The position numbers and the translations under genes are program-made. From Candidatus Obscuribacterales bacterium (lineage in GTDB: Bacteria > Cyanobacteriota > Vampirovibrionia > Obscuribacterales > Obscuribacteraceae), in the NCBI GenBank assembly GCA_031292355.1, contig JARLHI010000004.1, positions 62,001-126,000 on the forward strand: a stretch of 64,000 nt of DNA, in the 5' to 3' direction. The notes below the pieces were generated by a model. It searched no databases. It worked only from the letters and a program-made list of their open reading frames with translations, and was not told the DNA's origin. This document shows, in pieces, positions 17,801 to 26,280 of this stretch; the first letter of the stretch is position 1, and every line of letters starts with the position of its first letter.

Positions 17801-18180
17801 TGACAACTCCTTACAGAATTTTCTCGGGACCGATAAAACTTCAGACTCAGATGGCCAGATCACATATTAGTAGATGGGCCAGGATTGGTGTTGTAGAAAC
17901 GCGAATCTGCTTTACTTTTGCCAGAAGTCCCTTAGCTTTAACTAATAAGTGTACCAAAGACTACCATCTGTTATGCCCGGCGCAATAGAGTTTGACGCTC
18001 TTGTGACAATGACCGCATCCATCAATAACTAAATTTGGCACTGCGGTCCTCTTGACTGAGTTTGACCGAAAATTATCCAGGACTTACCCAATTCTGCTGT
18101 GACCGGCTAGGATGAAAGAAACCATTAAAGAAACGATCGAACAAACGATCTATGCAGGCATATTCTAAGGACGCTTCAGC
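17801..18180. other. 380-bp divergent intergenic region between pspA and the atp cluster
   Basis: This region holds the promoter of pspA (minus) and of the atp cluster (plus). Apart from the weak promoter candidate at 18052-18079 and a short direct repeat of AAACGATC at about 18130-18150, I see no gene, RNA or repeat. Confidence 0.4.
18052..18079 (+). promoter_or_regulatory. possible promoter of the atp cluster
   Basis: TTGACT (18052-18057) and TATCCA (18074-18079) are separated by 16 bases, about 100 bases upstream of atpZ. The -35 matches consensus at 5 of 6 positions, the -10 only at 3 of 6. It is weak evidence. Confidence 0.3.
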
Positions 18181-18723
18181 ATGCAACCGGACGCCCACAA
18201 CAAGCTTAAAGCGCTGAAGAAAGTGCGCAAAGCTCAAAAAGACCAGGTTCAGGAAATAGGCAGCGACTTAAACCGAACGGACTGGCTGGCAAAAAATGAT
18301 TCCGAAATCGACAAATTACTTGACGGGCTGGACGCCCAATCTTTAGATGAGCTTATTAAGGGTCTGCCAGAGCAAAGCGCACCCATCAATCCTTCTTCAA
18401 ATTTAGAGACAACACTGCCACTGACAACGATCTCAGAGAAAAACATGACCAAATCGAACGAACCGCCAACTTCGCCTAAAAAGTCTGATGCTGACGGTCT
18501 CGGTAAATCGCTCGCCAGCGCCGGGGAATCAGTACTGGGAATCGGCGTACTGAGCGGATTAGGTGCATGGGGCGGATTTCAACTGGATCAGCATTTTCAC
18601 ACCGTGCCATGGATTGCCGTTACTCTCTCAATGCTCGGTTTAGGCGCTGGATTAACGCGAATGGTTATCCAGGCACTCAACTCGGAAAAGCCAGCGACAA
18701 GCAAATCGAAAGACGAAGTTTAA
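18181..18723 (+). CDS. atpZ: F0F1 ATP synthase assembly/accessory protein (AtpZ/AtpI-type) with N-terminal extension
   Basis: The last 80 residues fit the short two-helix ATPase gene 1 family: GLGAWGGFQLDQHFHTVPW in the first span and VTLSMLGLGAGLTRMVIQAL in the second. Members of this family (AtpI/AtpZ) help assemble the c-ring or carry Mg/Ca, and sit first in atp operons, as here. The protein has about 95 extra N-terminal residues that are charged and partly helical (LKALKKVRKAQKDQVQEIG). AAGGA lies 9 bases before ATG 18181. An internal ATG at 18445 would give the normal short form but has a poor ribosome-binding site. Confidence 0.75.
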   Translation: MQPDAHNKLKALKKVRKAQKDQVQEIGSDLNRTDWLAKNDSEIDKLLDGLDAQSLDELIKGLPEQSAPINPSSNLETTLPLTTISEKNMTKSNEPPTSPKKSDADGLGKSLASAGESVLGIGVLSGLGAWGGFQLDQHFHTVPWIAVTLSMLGLGAGLTRMVIQALNSEKPATSKSKDEV

Positions 18724-18738
18724 AGAACCTGTTCAAAA

Positions 18739-18760
18739 GTTCAACCGTTAACGGATGAAC
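18739..18760. repeat. CCGTTAACGG palindrome, copy 1
   Basis: A 22-base near-perfect palindrome: GTTCA, A, CCGTTAACGG, A, TGAAC. The core CCGTTAACGG (18745-18754) recurs at 36151 and, with one change, at 56411. The three copies give the consensus TCAACCGTTAACGGTTGA. It sits between atpZ and atpB. It could be an operator or an RNA hairpin. Confidence 0.5.
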
Positions 18761-18926
18761 AATCTGCACTATGCCAACTTACATTGAACAAAATTCAGGA
18801 CAATTTCTGATATAAATTCGAAATGATTTGTTAGCCCACTGAAGAACAGATTCTCCATCTGCTATCATCAAGCCTTAAACGCACGCGGGCCGCTCTCAAA
18901 CAGCCCGCCGACAAGATATAGGGAAT

Positions 18927-19664
18927 ATGTTAGGTAAAAATCTTCCGCTTTCGGCTTTTATTGATTCAACAGCTGGTACGCCAATTGGTGCCATTCACGT
19001 GGATACCATCGCGCTTAGCGCAGTGTGTATGTTGGGCATTCTCGGCTACACATCGATGGTCAGCCGCAACCTCGTTCTCGATGGTCCAGGCAATAAAAAC
19101 CAGGCAGTTCTTGAAGGTGTTTACAACTTCATTGACGATTTAGCCAAAGGACAGATTGGTCCTCACTACAAAACATTCTTTCCTCTTATTGCGGCAATCT
19201 TTATTTTTGTGTTAATGGGCAACTTCGTCGGAGTGGCTCCTTGGAAAGTATTTGAATTCCTTCCAGGCTGGCCACATATCGATGGTGGAAAAGAAGCGTT
19301 TGAAGTCGCGTCACCAACGACAGACTTCAATGTCACACTTGCTTTAGCCACTATTGCCTGGTTTACTTATTTGGGTTCGGGCTTCTGGAAACACGGTATG
19401 GGCTTTGCCAAAACGTTGTTCTTCAGCCCGATGGCACCGATTGAAATTCTCGACATGATCATCCGTCCTTCCACACTGGCACTGCGGTTGATGGTTGTGA
19501 TCACTGCCGATGAATTGATGCGCGCCGCTATTTTGTTGATTTTCCCGTTCTTTATACCTGCCGGCATCATGGGTTTCGAACTCTTTATCGGCATCGTACA
19601 AGCGTTTGTTTTCGCATTGTTGACCTCAATTTATATTGGTCTAACAGTGTCAGAACATCACTAA
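18927..19664 (+). CDS. atpB: ATP synthase F0 subunit a
   Basis: A 245-residue polytopic membrane protein that forms the proton half-channels of F0. The conserved fourth-helix region with the essential arginine is STLALRLMVVITADELM (about residues 184-200). FVGVAPW (about 95-101) and the C-terminal segment ending QAFVFALLTSIYIGL are also typical. The start ATG follows AGGGA. It follows atpZ with a 203-base gap containing the palindrome, and precedes atpE by 200 bases. Confidence 0.95.
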   Translation: MLGKNLPLSAFIDSTAGTPIGAIHVDTIALSAVCMLGILGYTSMVSRNLVLDGPGNKNQAVLEGVYNFIDDLAKGQIGPHYKTFFPLIAAIFIFVLMGNFVGVAPWKVFEFLPGWPHIDGGKEAFEVASPTTDFNVTLALATIAWFTYLGSGFWKHGMGFAKTLFFSPMAPIEILDMIIRPSTLALRLMVVITADELMRAAILLIFPFFIPAGIMGFELFIGIVQAFVFALLTSIYIGLTVSEHH

Positions 19665-19691
19665 AGATTAGCCAAACTGCCCGAATCGACT

Positions 19692-19700
19692 TGATATAAT
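19692..19700 (+). promoter_or_regulatory. extended -10 promoter upstream of atpE
   Basis: TGATATAAT is a perfect extended -10 element (TGn plus TATAAT), lying between atpB and atpE. No -35 is needed for this class. Transcription would begin near 19707 and give a leader of roughly 158 bases before the GTG of atpE. This would allow extra mRNA for subunit c, which is needed in many copies per ring. Confidence 0.5.
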
Positions 19701-19864
19701 CTGGGGTGGCTTGTGTAAGGGAATGGACGCTGCGTGAAGGCGCTTCAGCTTCCTGCAGCAGTGCACGTCGATGCATCTTTAGTAAAGTCCGTCAGTCCGA
19801 GATCCAAACACAGAGTAAGCAGCAGTACACAAATTTTCGTTAGTACGACACGAGGAGAACTTAA

Positions 19865-20149
<285 letters not shown>

Positions 20150-20286
20150 CTGAAACGTCATGAGCCGGCTGGCTATTTGCACCGAATTGCGACAATTTCG
20201 ATACCAAGTAGCCATGCCGGCTTTAATTGACAATTATGATCAAGACCAGCGCCTAAACTCAGTACACACAGACAAGCAAAACCCAA

Positions 20287-20763
20287 ATGTTTGAATTAGA
20301 TCCCACATTTTTTATATTCCTGATTATGTTCCTGGCTTTCACAAAAGCCTTGAGCACGGTTTATCTCAAACCAGTGGGTGCTGTCATTGCCAAGCGTCGC
20401 GCTCAAATTGAAAACGACATCAAAGTCGGCAACGATTGCCGCGAACAGGCTCAACATTTGGTTGAAGGCTATGAGAAAGATTTGCACGACATTCGCCACA
20501 AAGCCCAGGCTCACATAAACGAAGTCACAACCGCCGCACAAAAATCGCGAACTGCAGAACTGAAAAGAATTATGGATGAAGGTCAAGCCAAGTTGGCTGT
20601 CGCAAAGAAAGAAATCGATGCTGAACGCGCAAGCTTACTGACTGGACTTGTAGAAGAGGAAAAAGGAATCGTTGAGACCATTGCTCGTAAATTACTCGGT
20701 GCCGATGTCACTCTCAAATTTGATTCCGCAGTGGTCCGCACCGCGCTTGAGGAGGCCGTTTAG
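20287..20763 (+). CDS. atpF': ATP synthase F0 subunit b'
   Basis: First of two b-type stator subunits, 158 residues: a short N-terminus, one membrane span (FFIFLIMFLAFTKALSTVYL), then a long charged helix with VYLKPVGAVIAKRRAQIEND. Paired, non-identical b' and b genes are the hallmark of Cyanobacteria, chloroplasts and some photosynthetic bacteria. Its TAG stop shares a base with the GTG of atpF, so the two are tightly coupled. Confidence 0.9.
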   Translation: MFELDPTFFIFLIMFLAFTKALSTVYLKPVGAVIAKRRAQIENDIKVGNDCREQAQHLVEGYEKDLHDIRHKAQAHINEVTTAAQKSRTAELKRIMDEGQAKLAVAKKEIDAERASLLTGLVEEEKGIVETIARKLLGADVTLKFDSAVVRTALEEAV

Positions 20764-21326
20764 TGTTCCTTTTTGCTGAAGTAGACGCATACGAGTCACT
20801 AAAAGCGCTCTTCGAGAACAACCTGATTAACTGGTTGGTTCTGATGGCGGGTGTAGTTTATCTCTGGAACAAATTCGTTCCACCAATGTTTAAAGCACGC
20901 GAAGACTCAATCACGAGTGCCATCGTTGAAGCTAGAGCTACCAAGGCTCAGGGCGAAGCAATGCTTGAAGAGCAAAAAATAAAAATCGCAAACGCTGAAC
21001 AAGAAGCCGCCAAAATTTTGGACGAAGCAAAGGCCCTTGCAACACAGCTCAAGCAGCAGATGGAAGCGCAAACACTCAAAGACATGGCCGATCTCAAAAC
21101 AAAAATTGAGCAATCAATTGCCAACGAAAGACAAGCGGCTATCTCCAGTTTGAGACAGGCTGCCGCTCGCGCTTCAATTGTTCTGACTGAAAAAGCACTT
21201 CCCAGTCTTCTCGATGAAACTGCAAAGGCACGTTTGCTTACTCAGTTTATGGAACAACTCGATAAAGAAGTTGGCTCTGACACCACTTTGAAAACCAGTG
21301 GCAGTCTGGAATCAGCGCAGAAATAG
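20763..21326 (+). CDS. atpF: ATP synthase F0 subunit b
   Basis: Second stator b subunit, 187 residues. The membrane span is LINWLVLMAGVVYLWNKFV (about 21-39), followed by FKAREDSITSAIVEA and a long Ala/Glu/Lys/Gln helix reaching F1. The start is GTG overlapping the stop of atpF' by one base. It pairs with b' to form the peripheral stalk and is followed by delta 26 bases later, as in cyanobacterial atp operons. Confidence 0.9.
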   Translation: MFLFAEVDAYESLKALFENNLINWLVLMAGVVYLWNKFVPPMFKAREDSITSAIVEARATKAQGEAMLEEQKIKIANAEQEAAKILDEAKALATQLKQQMEAQTLKDMADLKTKIEQSIANERQAAISSLRQAAARASIVLTEKALPSLLDETAKARLLTQFMEQLDKEVGSDTTLKTSGSLESAQK

Positions 21327-21352
21327 AGATTAAAGGCAAAGCGTAAACAACA

Positions 21353-21904
21353 ATGAAAGCAGAAGCAAACGCAGTCGCAAGACAATACGCAGAGGCAGTC
21401 CTCGACATCGCTTACAAAGCCAATCCAGGCGCTGCCGATGTCATTTTCAACGATATTAAGCTGGTCAATTCTGCCTTCACCGCAGAGCCTGATTTAGGGC
21501 TGGTGATTGGTCATCCATCAGTTCCAACTGAGGAAAAGAGAAAAATTCTCGTTACTCTTTTTCAGCCCCGCGTCCAAGAATTGACTTTGCGTCTGCTCGA
21601 ATTATTGCTGGACAAGCGTCGCATCTACATCATGCCGGCTCTTGAAAATGAATTTCACGCTCTTCTCAATGTGCGTAAAAATATTGTCAGCGCCAGCTTA
21701 ACCAGCGCTGATAAATTGAGCGACAACGCCGTAGCCAATATCAAAGCAAGACTGACAGAGCATCTTGGTTCCAGTCTTGAACTAGACGTAAAAGTTGACC
21801 CAACTTTGCTTGGTGGCGTCGTCTTGAGACTCGGCGATCAAGTCATTGATGGCAGTCTCAAAGGAAAATTAGCAAGCATCGAAAAAATGTTGATGTCAGT
21901 ATAG
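21353..21904 (+). CDS. atpH: ATP synthase F1 subunit delta
   Basis: 183 residues, the usual size of the delta subunit that links the b stalk to the top of F1. It begins ARQYAEAVLDIAYKANPG, has VIGHPSVPTEEKRKIL in the middle of the helical N-domain, and ends with the typical GGVVLRLGDQVIDGSLKGKL (about 155-174). It lies between b and alpha, as in most atp operons. Confidence 0.92.
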   Translation: MKAEANAVARQYAEAVLDIAYKANPGAADVIFNDIKLVNSAFTAEPDLGLVIGHPSVPTEEKRKILVTLFQPRVQELTLRLLELLLDKRRIYIMPALENEFHALLNVRKNIVSASLTSADKLSDNAVANIKARLTEHLGSSLELDVKVDPTLLGGVVLRLGDQVIDGSLKGKLASIEKMLMSV

Positions 21905-21974
21905 AAATCAAAAATCAGTTTAAAGAAGTTCAAAGAAAGACCAAAAGCAAGAACAAAAGAGGTTAGACGAGAAA

Positions 21975-23498
21975 ATGGCAATTCGCCCCGATGAAATTAC
22001 ATCCGTGCTCAAAGCACAGTTGGAGCAATATCGCTCCACTCTCAGCGTAAGCAACGTCGGTTCAGTGCTTCAAGTAGGCGATGGTATCGCCCGCGTTTAT
22101 GGCATGGAAAAGGCAATGGCCGGAGAACTTGTCGAATTTGAAGATCCTGAACGCACACGCGGCATGGTTCTTAACCTCGAAGAAGACAACGTTGGTATCG
22201 TTATTCTTGGTGAAGGCCGCAAAATTTCCGAAGGCATGAACTGCAAAACGACAGGTCAAATCGCGTCGACACCAGTTGGTGAAGCACTGCTCGGTCGTAT
22301 CGTCAATCCAATCGGTTCGCCATTAGACGGTAAAGGACCAATAGCTGCGACTGAAACCAGTCCCATTGAAGTTAAAGCTCCTGGTATCGTTCAGCGTAAA
22401 TCAGTACATGAACCCTTGATGACCGGCATTACCGCCATCGACGGGATGATCCCAATCGGTCGCGGACAACGTGAGCTAATCATTGGCGACAGACAGACTG
22501 GAAAAACCGCTATCGCGATTGACGCCATCATCAATCAGAAGACGCAACCAAATCGTCCTGTCTGCATCTACGTCGCGATCGGTCAAAAAGACAGCAACAT
22601 CGGTCGTATCCAAAAAGTGCTCGAAGAAAATGGCGCGATGGAATACACAGTTATTGTGGATGCTCCAGCAACAGCCGCCCCTGCTCTGCAATTTTTGGCA
22701 CCATATACGGCGGCTGCCATTGCTGAATATTTCATGCGTAAAGGCATGGCTACGCTTTGCGTTTACGACGATTTGTCGAAGCATGCTCAAGCATACCGCG
22801 CAATGAGTTTGCTACTTCGCCGTCCACCAGGTCGTGAAGCTTATCCTGGAGACGTATTCTATCTCCACAGCCGCCTACTCGAACGCGCTGCAAAATTGAG
22901 TGATGCTCTCGGTGGTGGCTCAATGACTGCCCTGCCGATCATTGAAACCCAGGCTGGAGACGTTTCGGCTTACATTCCAACCAACGTAATTTCAATTACA
23001 GATGGTCAGATTTTCTTGGAAACAGATTTGTTCTACGCAGGCGTCCGTCCAGCGATTAACGCTGGTATCTCAGTTAGCCGAGTAGGTGGAGCAGCGCAGT
23101 CCAAGGCGATGAAAACCGTAGCTGGTAAATTGCGTCTCGACCTTGCGCAGTTTAGAGAGCTAGAAGCATTCTCTCAGTTTGCCTCAGACCTCGATAAAGC
23201 CACACAAGATCAAATTCGTCGTGGTACCAAATTAACTCAGGTTCTCAAACAACCTCAGTATCAGCCACTCTTGCTCGCGCAACAGGTATCGATTATTTTC
23301 GCTGCTAACCGTGGTGTCCTGGACAACGTCGAGAATAACGACATCCAACGTTTCAAAACTGAGTGGTTCAAATATTTCTCCACTCAAGCCAAAGATGTTG
23401 AAACGAAATTGAATCTTGGTGACAAACCATCGGCTGAGGACGAAAAAGCACTATACGATCACCTTGTTAAATTCAAAGACAATTTCTTCCAAAAGTAA
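21975..23498 (+). CDS. atpA: ATP synthase F1 subunit alpha
   Basis: 507 residues, full length. Non-catalytic nucleotide-binding subunit of F1: the P-loop is GDRQTGKT (residues 171-178), preceded by [13 protein letters not shown]. The alpha signature [14 protein letters not shown] and the arginine-finger region are present, and the C-terminal helical domain ends with the usual [11 protein letters not shown] follows AGAGGTTAGACGAG. The catalytic beta subunit is not in the window; in Cyanobacteria it is encoded elsewhere with epsilon. Confidence 0.97.
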   Translation: MAIRPDEITSVLKAQLEQYRSTLSVSNVGSVLQVGDGIARVYGMEKAMAGELVEFEDPERTRGMVLNLEEDNVGIVILGEGRKISEGMNCKTTGQIASTPVGEALLGRIVNPIGSPLDGKGPIAATETSPIEVKAPGIVQRKSVHEPLMTGITAIDGMIPIGRGQRELIIGDRQTGKTAIAIDAIINQKTQPNRPVCIYVAIGQKDSNIGRIQKVLEENGAMEYTVIVDAPATAAPALQFLAPYTAAAIAEYFMRKGMATLCVYDDLSKHAQAYRAMSLLLRRPPGREAYPGDVFYLHSRLLERAAKLSDALGGGSMTALPIIETQAGDVSAYIPTNVISITDGQIFLETDLFYAGVRPAINAGISVSRVGGAAQSKAMKTVAGKLRLDLAQFRELEAFSQFASDLDKATQDQIRRGTKLTQVLKQPQYQPLLLAQQVSIIFAANRGVLDNVENNDIQRFKTEWFKYFSTQAKDVETKLNLGDKPSAEDEKALYDHLVKFKDNFFQK

Positions 23499-23513
23499 GG
23501 CACAGTCAGCTAA

Positions 23514-24395
23514 ATGGCAAACCTAAAAGCAATTCGTAATCGAATTAAAAGCGTACAGGCGACTCGCAAAATCACGAGCGCCATGCGCCTTGTGGCTGCT
23601 GCAAAAGTGAGACGTGCACAAATGCGTGTGCAGGCTTCGCGACCATTTACAGCAGCTGTGATGAAAATGCTGCAGGAGGCTGTTGGTGAAACGGCGCCCG
23701 TAGATCTCGCAGAAATTCCATTGTTGGTGACTCGCCCCGTAAAAAAAGTGGGCATCGTCGTAATCAGCTCGGATAGAGGCTTGTGCGGTTCATACAACCC
23801 CACTGTCTTTCGTGAAGTGCTGCAACGCATTGCCCAGCTAAACAAAGAAGGTAAAGAAATTTGTCTAACGCTGATTGGCTTGAAGGCAGTATCGTTTTTC
23901 AAATCAATCAAAGTAGAAAAAGTAAAGACTTACACTTTGCTGCCTGCGATTCCATCGGTTCAAGAAGCCAAATTAATCGCTAATGAAGCGGCGGAATTAT
24001 TTATTTCGGGAAAAGTGGATGCTGTGGAAATCATTGGCACCAAATTTATTTCGATGCTTACTTCTAAGGTAACCAATCAGAAATTCTTGCCGGTGGCCGT
24101 GCCGCCTAAAATCGAAGGTTCGCTTCTTAAACCAGAGCGCATGTTTGAGCCATCGATCATGGAAGTGATGGAAAAAGAGTTGATTCCCAAATACATCGAA
24201 AACACTATCTATCAAGCGTTGCTTGAAGCAGCGGCCGCCGAACTTGCTGCTCGTATGCAAGCGATGACAAATGCTTCAAACAATGCTCGGGATTTAATCA
24301 GCTCATTGAGTCTTGTTTACAACAAAGCCCGTCAGGCAAGCATCACTCAGGAATTGTTGGAAATCGTCGGTGGTGCCGAAGCTCTTAAAGGCTAA
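23514..24395 (+). CDS. atpG: ATP synthase F1 subunit gamma
   Basis: Central rotor shaft, 293 residues. It begins with the conserved NLKAIRNRIKSVQATRKITS, has GIVVISSDRGLCGSYN (about 83-98), and ends in the C-terminal helix AARMQAMTNASNNARDLI. The length and the continuous middle section indicate that the roughly 35-residue regulatory insertion of photosynthetic cyanobacterial and chloroplast gamma is absent, which fits a non-photosynthetic relative. It is the last gene of the cluster and is followed by a terminator. Confidence 0.95.
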   Translation: MANLKAIRNRIKSVQATRKITSAMRLVAAAKVRRAQMRVQASRPFTAAVMKMLQEAVGETAPVDLAEIPLLVTRPVKKVGIVVISSDRGLCGSYNPTVFREVLQRIAQLNKEGKEICLTLIGLKAVSFFKSIKVEKVKTYTLLPAIPSVQEAKLIANEAAELFISGKVDAVEIIGTKFISMLTSKVTNQKFLPVAVPPKIEGSLLKPERMFEPSIMEVMEKELIPKYIENTIYQALLEAAAAELAARMQAMTNASNNARDLISSLSLVYNKARQASITQELLEIVGGAEALKG

Positions 24396-24424
24396 AGCTC
24401 ATTCGGTCCGTGCCAAAGCTAAAT

Positions 24425-24455
24425 AGTCCCTGGTGAAAGCTGGGGACTTTCCTTT
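24425..24455 (+). terminator. terminator of the atp cluster
   Basis: AGTCCC (24425-24430) pairs with GGGACT (24443-24448), followed by TTCCTTT, 30 bases after the atpG stop. The stem is short, but placement and T content fit intrinsic termination. Confidence 0.6.
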
Positions 24456-24581
24456 ATTAGTCCAATAATATATACGCTAATGCGCTTTCGCTTCTTGACA
24501 TAAGGGCTTATAATCTAAGCAAAAGCCTGCTCTGGCTCATCTTTCGCGAATAAAACGGTTTAGCCTGACTTTTGACAACGC

Positions 24582-24587
24582 TATAAT
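24582..24587 (+). promoter_or_regulatory. consensus -10 box immediately before the second spoIID-like gene
   Basis: TATAAT ends only 6 bases before the ATG at 24594, so a transcript from it would start at or next to the start codon (leaderless). A second TATAAT is at 24509-24514. Both have a TTGACA upstream but at spacings of only 4 and 8 bases, too short for a normal sigma-70 pair. The second box would give a normal leader. Confidence 0.4.
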
Positions 24588-24593
24588 GGCTCA

Positions 24594-26270
24594 ATGGCAA
24601 CCACCATCCTTACTGCTCATAAAATTACAGTGACTGACGAAAGTCAGCCGACTGAATCTGAAATTGCAGCAGCCTTTGCGTGTGTATTGTCAGTTCTGAG
24701 CGAAAACGCTTCAGATGCTACAGCCACTTCGACAGCCACCGATGGCAGTGGCTGGAAGCAAGCCTCCCTTTTAGAAAGTGTAGGTGGCATACCTGGTGTC
24801 CAGGCGCATGGACGCCATAAATTATCGCTCTGGCAAAGAGCCAATTTCATCAAGTTTTGTTTTATAGCCTTTTTCATGGTGACAGCAAACGCCACCTCGG
24901 TGCAGGCGGAAGAATCTCAGTGGTTAGAAGACGACCTCGACGCGCCAGTCAAAAGCACCAATCAGATTGCCTCATCATCGTCGTCAGCATTAGTGAATTA
25001 CAGCAAGCGCTCGAATCCACAGACACCAGTGTCGCCAATTAAATTTGGCGTTCTGGGCGCAAGTCCCCAATTTGCCTCATGTGTCAGAATCGGTCTTTCT
25101 ATTGGCGTTTCGCATGTCGATATCACCGCCCTTGATGGCTCAAAAGTGATCGACGCGCAAACAGGCACATATGTCGCAAATCTCGGACCAGCGAGCCAAT
25201 GGTCAATTGACAGTTCATCGAATTCTCAAATAAGTTTCTCGCCTAAGCGAGGACCGGATTCCAGCACCACCGCCTTCAGTGGCACCACCATCGGTACCAG
25301 CCGCTATAAAAATGTGGCATTTTTTCCAGGCGCAGCGGCCTCACGCTCAGTTGCTATTAGACTGCCGATAAAACCAGCTCTAGAAGGGATTAACAATTCC
25401 ACTGGTTACATCATCAAGCCGGCGAGCGCAAACGGTGTCACCGCTATTGATGGCAAGGTTTATCGCGGTAGCCTCTACCTGCTACCCACTGCAAGCGGTT
25501 TCAATGTCATCAATGTGGTCAATTTAGAAGACTATGTACTTTCTGTTTTACCATCCGAAATGCCTAGCAACTGGGCTCTTGAAGCTCTTAAGGCCCAGGC
25601 TATTGCCGCTCGCTCGTATGCAGTCGCCAATTTAAACAAACACGCTAAAGACGGATACGATCTCACAGCCACCATAGCCGACCAAGTTTATTCTGGTGTC
25701 GTCTCAGAAAGCGACAACTCAAATAGAGCAGTCGCCGAGACCGAAGGCATGGTCCTGAAATATCAAGGTAAACCGATTACCGCCTTTTTTCACAGTACAA
25801 GCGGCGGCGCAACCGAACTTGCTGAAAATGTCTGGAGCAAGCCGCTGCCTTATTTGCAAGCGGTAGCCGATTATGACGATTCTTCACCGCATTTTTCTTG
25901 GAATCGCAAATTTACAGTTTCGGACATTGAAAGAGCCATACCCTCGGTGGGTCAGCTCTTGTCATTTGATGTGGTCGCTCGGACGCCATCTAAACGCGCC
26001 CAATACGTATTGGCTCAGGGCACACGGGGCTGTCAGATGATTTCGGGCGAGTCTATGCGCAAAATCTTCAAGCTACCAAGTTCACTTTTTAATGTTGGTA
26101 ACGAAGACAATAGTTACGTCTTTGCTGGCCGTGGTTTCGGCCACGGTTTGGGAATGTCACAATATGGAGCAAGGGCGCTTGCTGACCGTGGTTATAATGC
26201 AGCGCAAATCCTGTCGTATTACTATAAAGATGTAGTGGTCGACTTTATAGGGACCGCGCCTGGCATTTGA
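24594..26270 (+). CDS. membrane-anchored SpoIID/LytB-domain protein
   Basis: 558 residues. Residues 1-80 are an unusual extension, 84-105 form a hydrophobic segment (FIKFCFIAFFMVTANATSVQA) acting as an internal signal or anchor, and 106-150 are Ser-rich linker. The SpoIID domain follows, with NLEDYVLSVLPSEMPSNWA (about 310-328, putative catalytic glutamate in SEMP), LKAQAIAARSYAV, TSGGATE, and near the end GRGFGHGLGMSQYGARALA. The enzyme is inferred to act on peptidoglycan glycan strands outside the membrane. ATG 24594 is the first in-frame start. The RseP-like gene starts 10 bases after its stop. Confidence 0.85.
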   Translation: MATTILTAHKITVTDESQPTESEIAAAFACVLSVLSENASDATATSTATDGSGWKQASLLESVGGIPGVQAHGRHKLSLWQRANFIKFCFIAFFMVTANATSVQAEESQWLEDDLDAPVKSTNQIASSSSSALVNYSKRSNPQTPVSPIKFGVLGASPQFASCVRIGLSIGVSHVDITALDGSKVIDAQTGTYVANLGPASQWSIDSSSNSQISFSPKRGPDSSTTAFSGTTIGTSRYKNVAFFPGAAASRSVAIRLPIKPALEGINNSTGYIIKPASANGVTAIDGKVYRGSLYLLPTASGFNVINVVNLEDYVLSVLPSEMPSNWALEALKAQAIAARSYAVANLNKHAKDGYDLTATIADQVYSGVVSESDNSNRAVAETEGMVLKYQGKPITAFFHSTSGGATELAENVWSKPLPYLQAVADYDDSSPHFSWNRKFTVSDIERAIPSVGQLLSFDVVARTPSKRAQYVLAQGTRGCQMISGESMRKIFKLPSSLFNVGNEDNSYVFAGRGFGHGLGMSQYGARALADRGYNAAQILSYYYKDVVVDFIGTAPGI

Positions 26271-26280
26271 GGCAAGTTTA

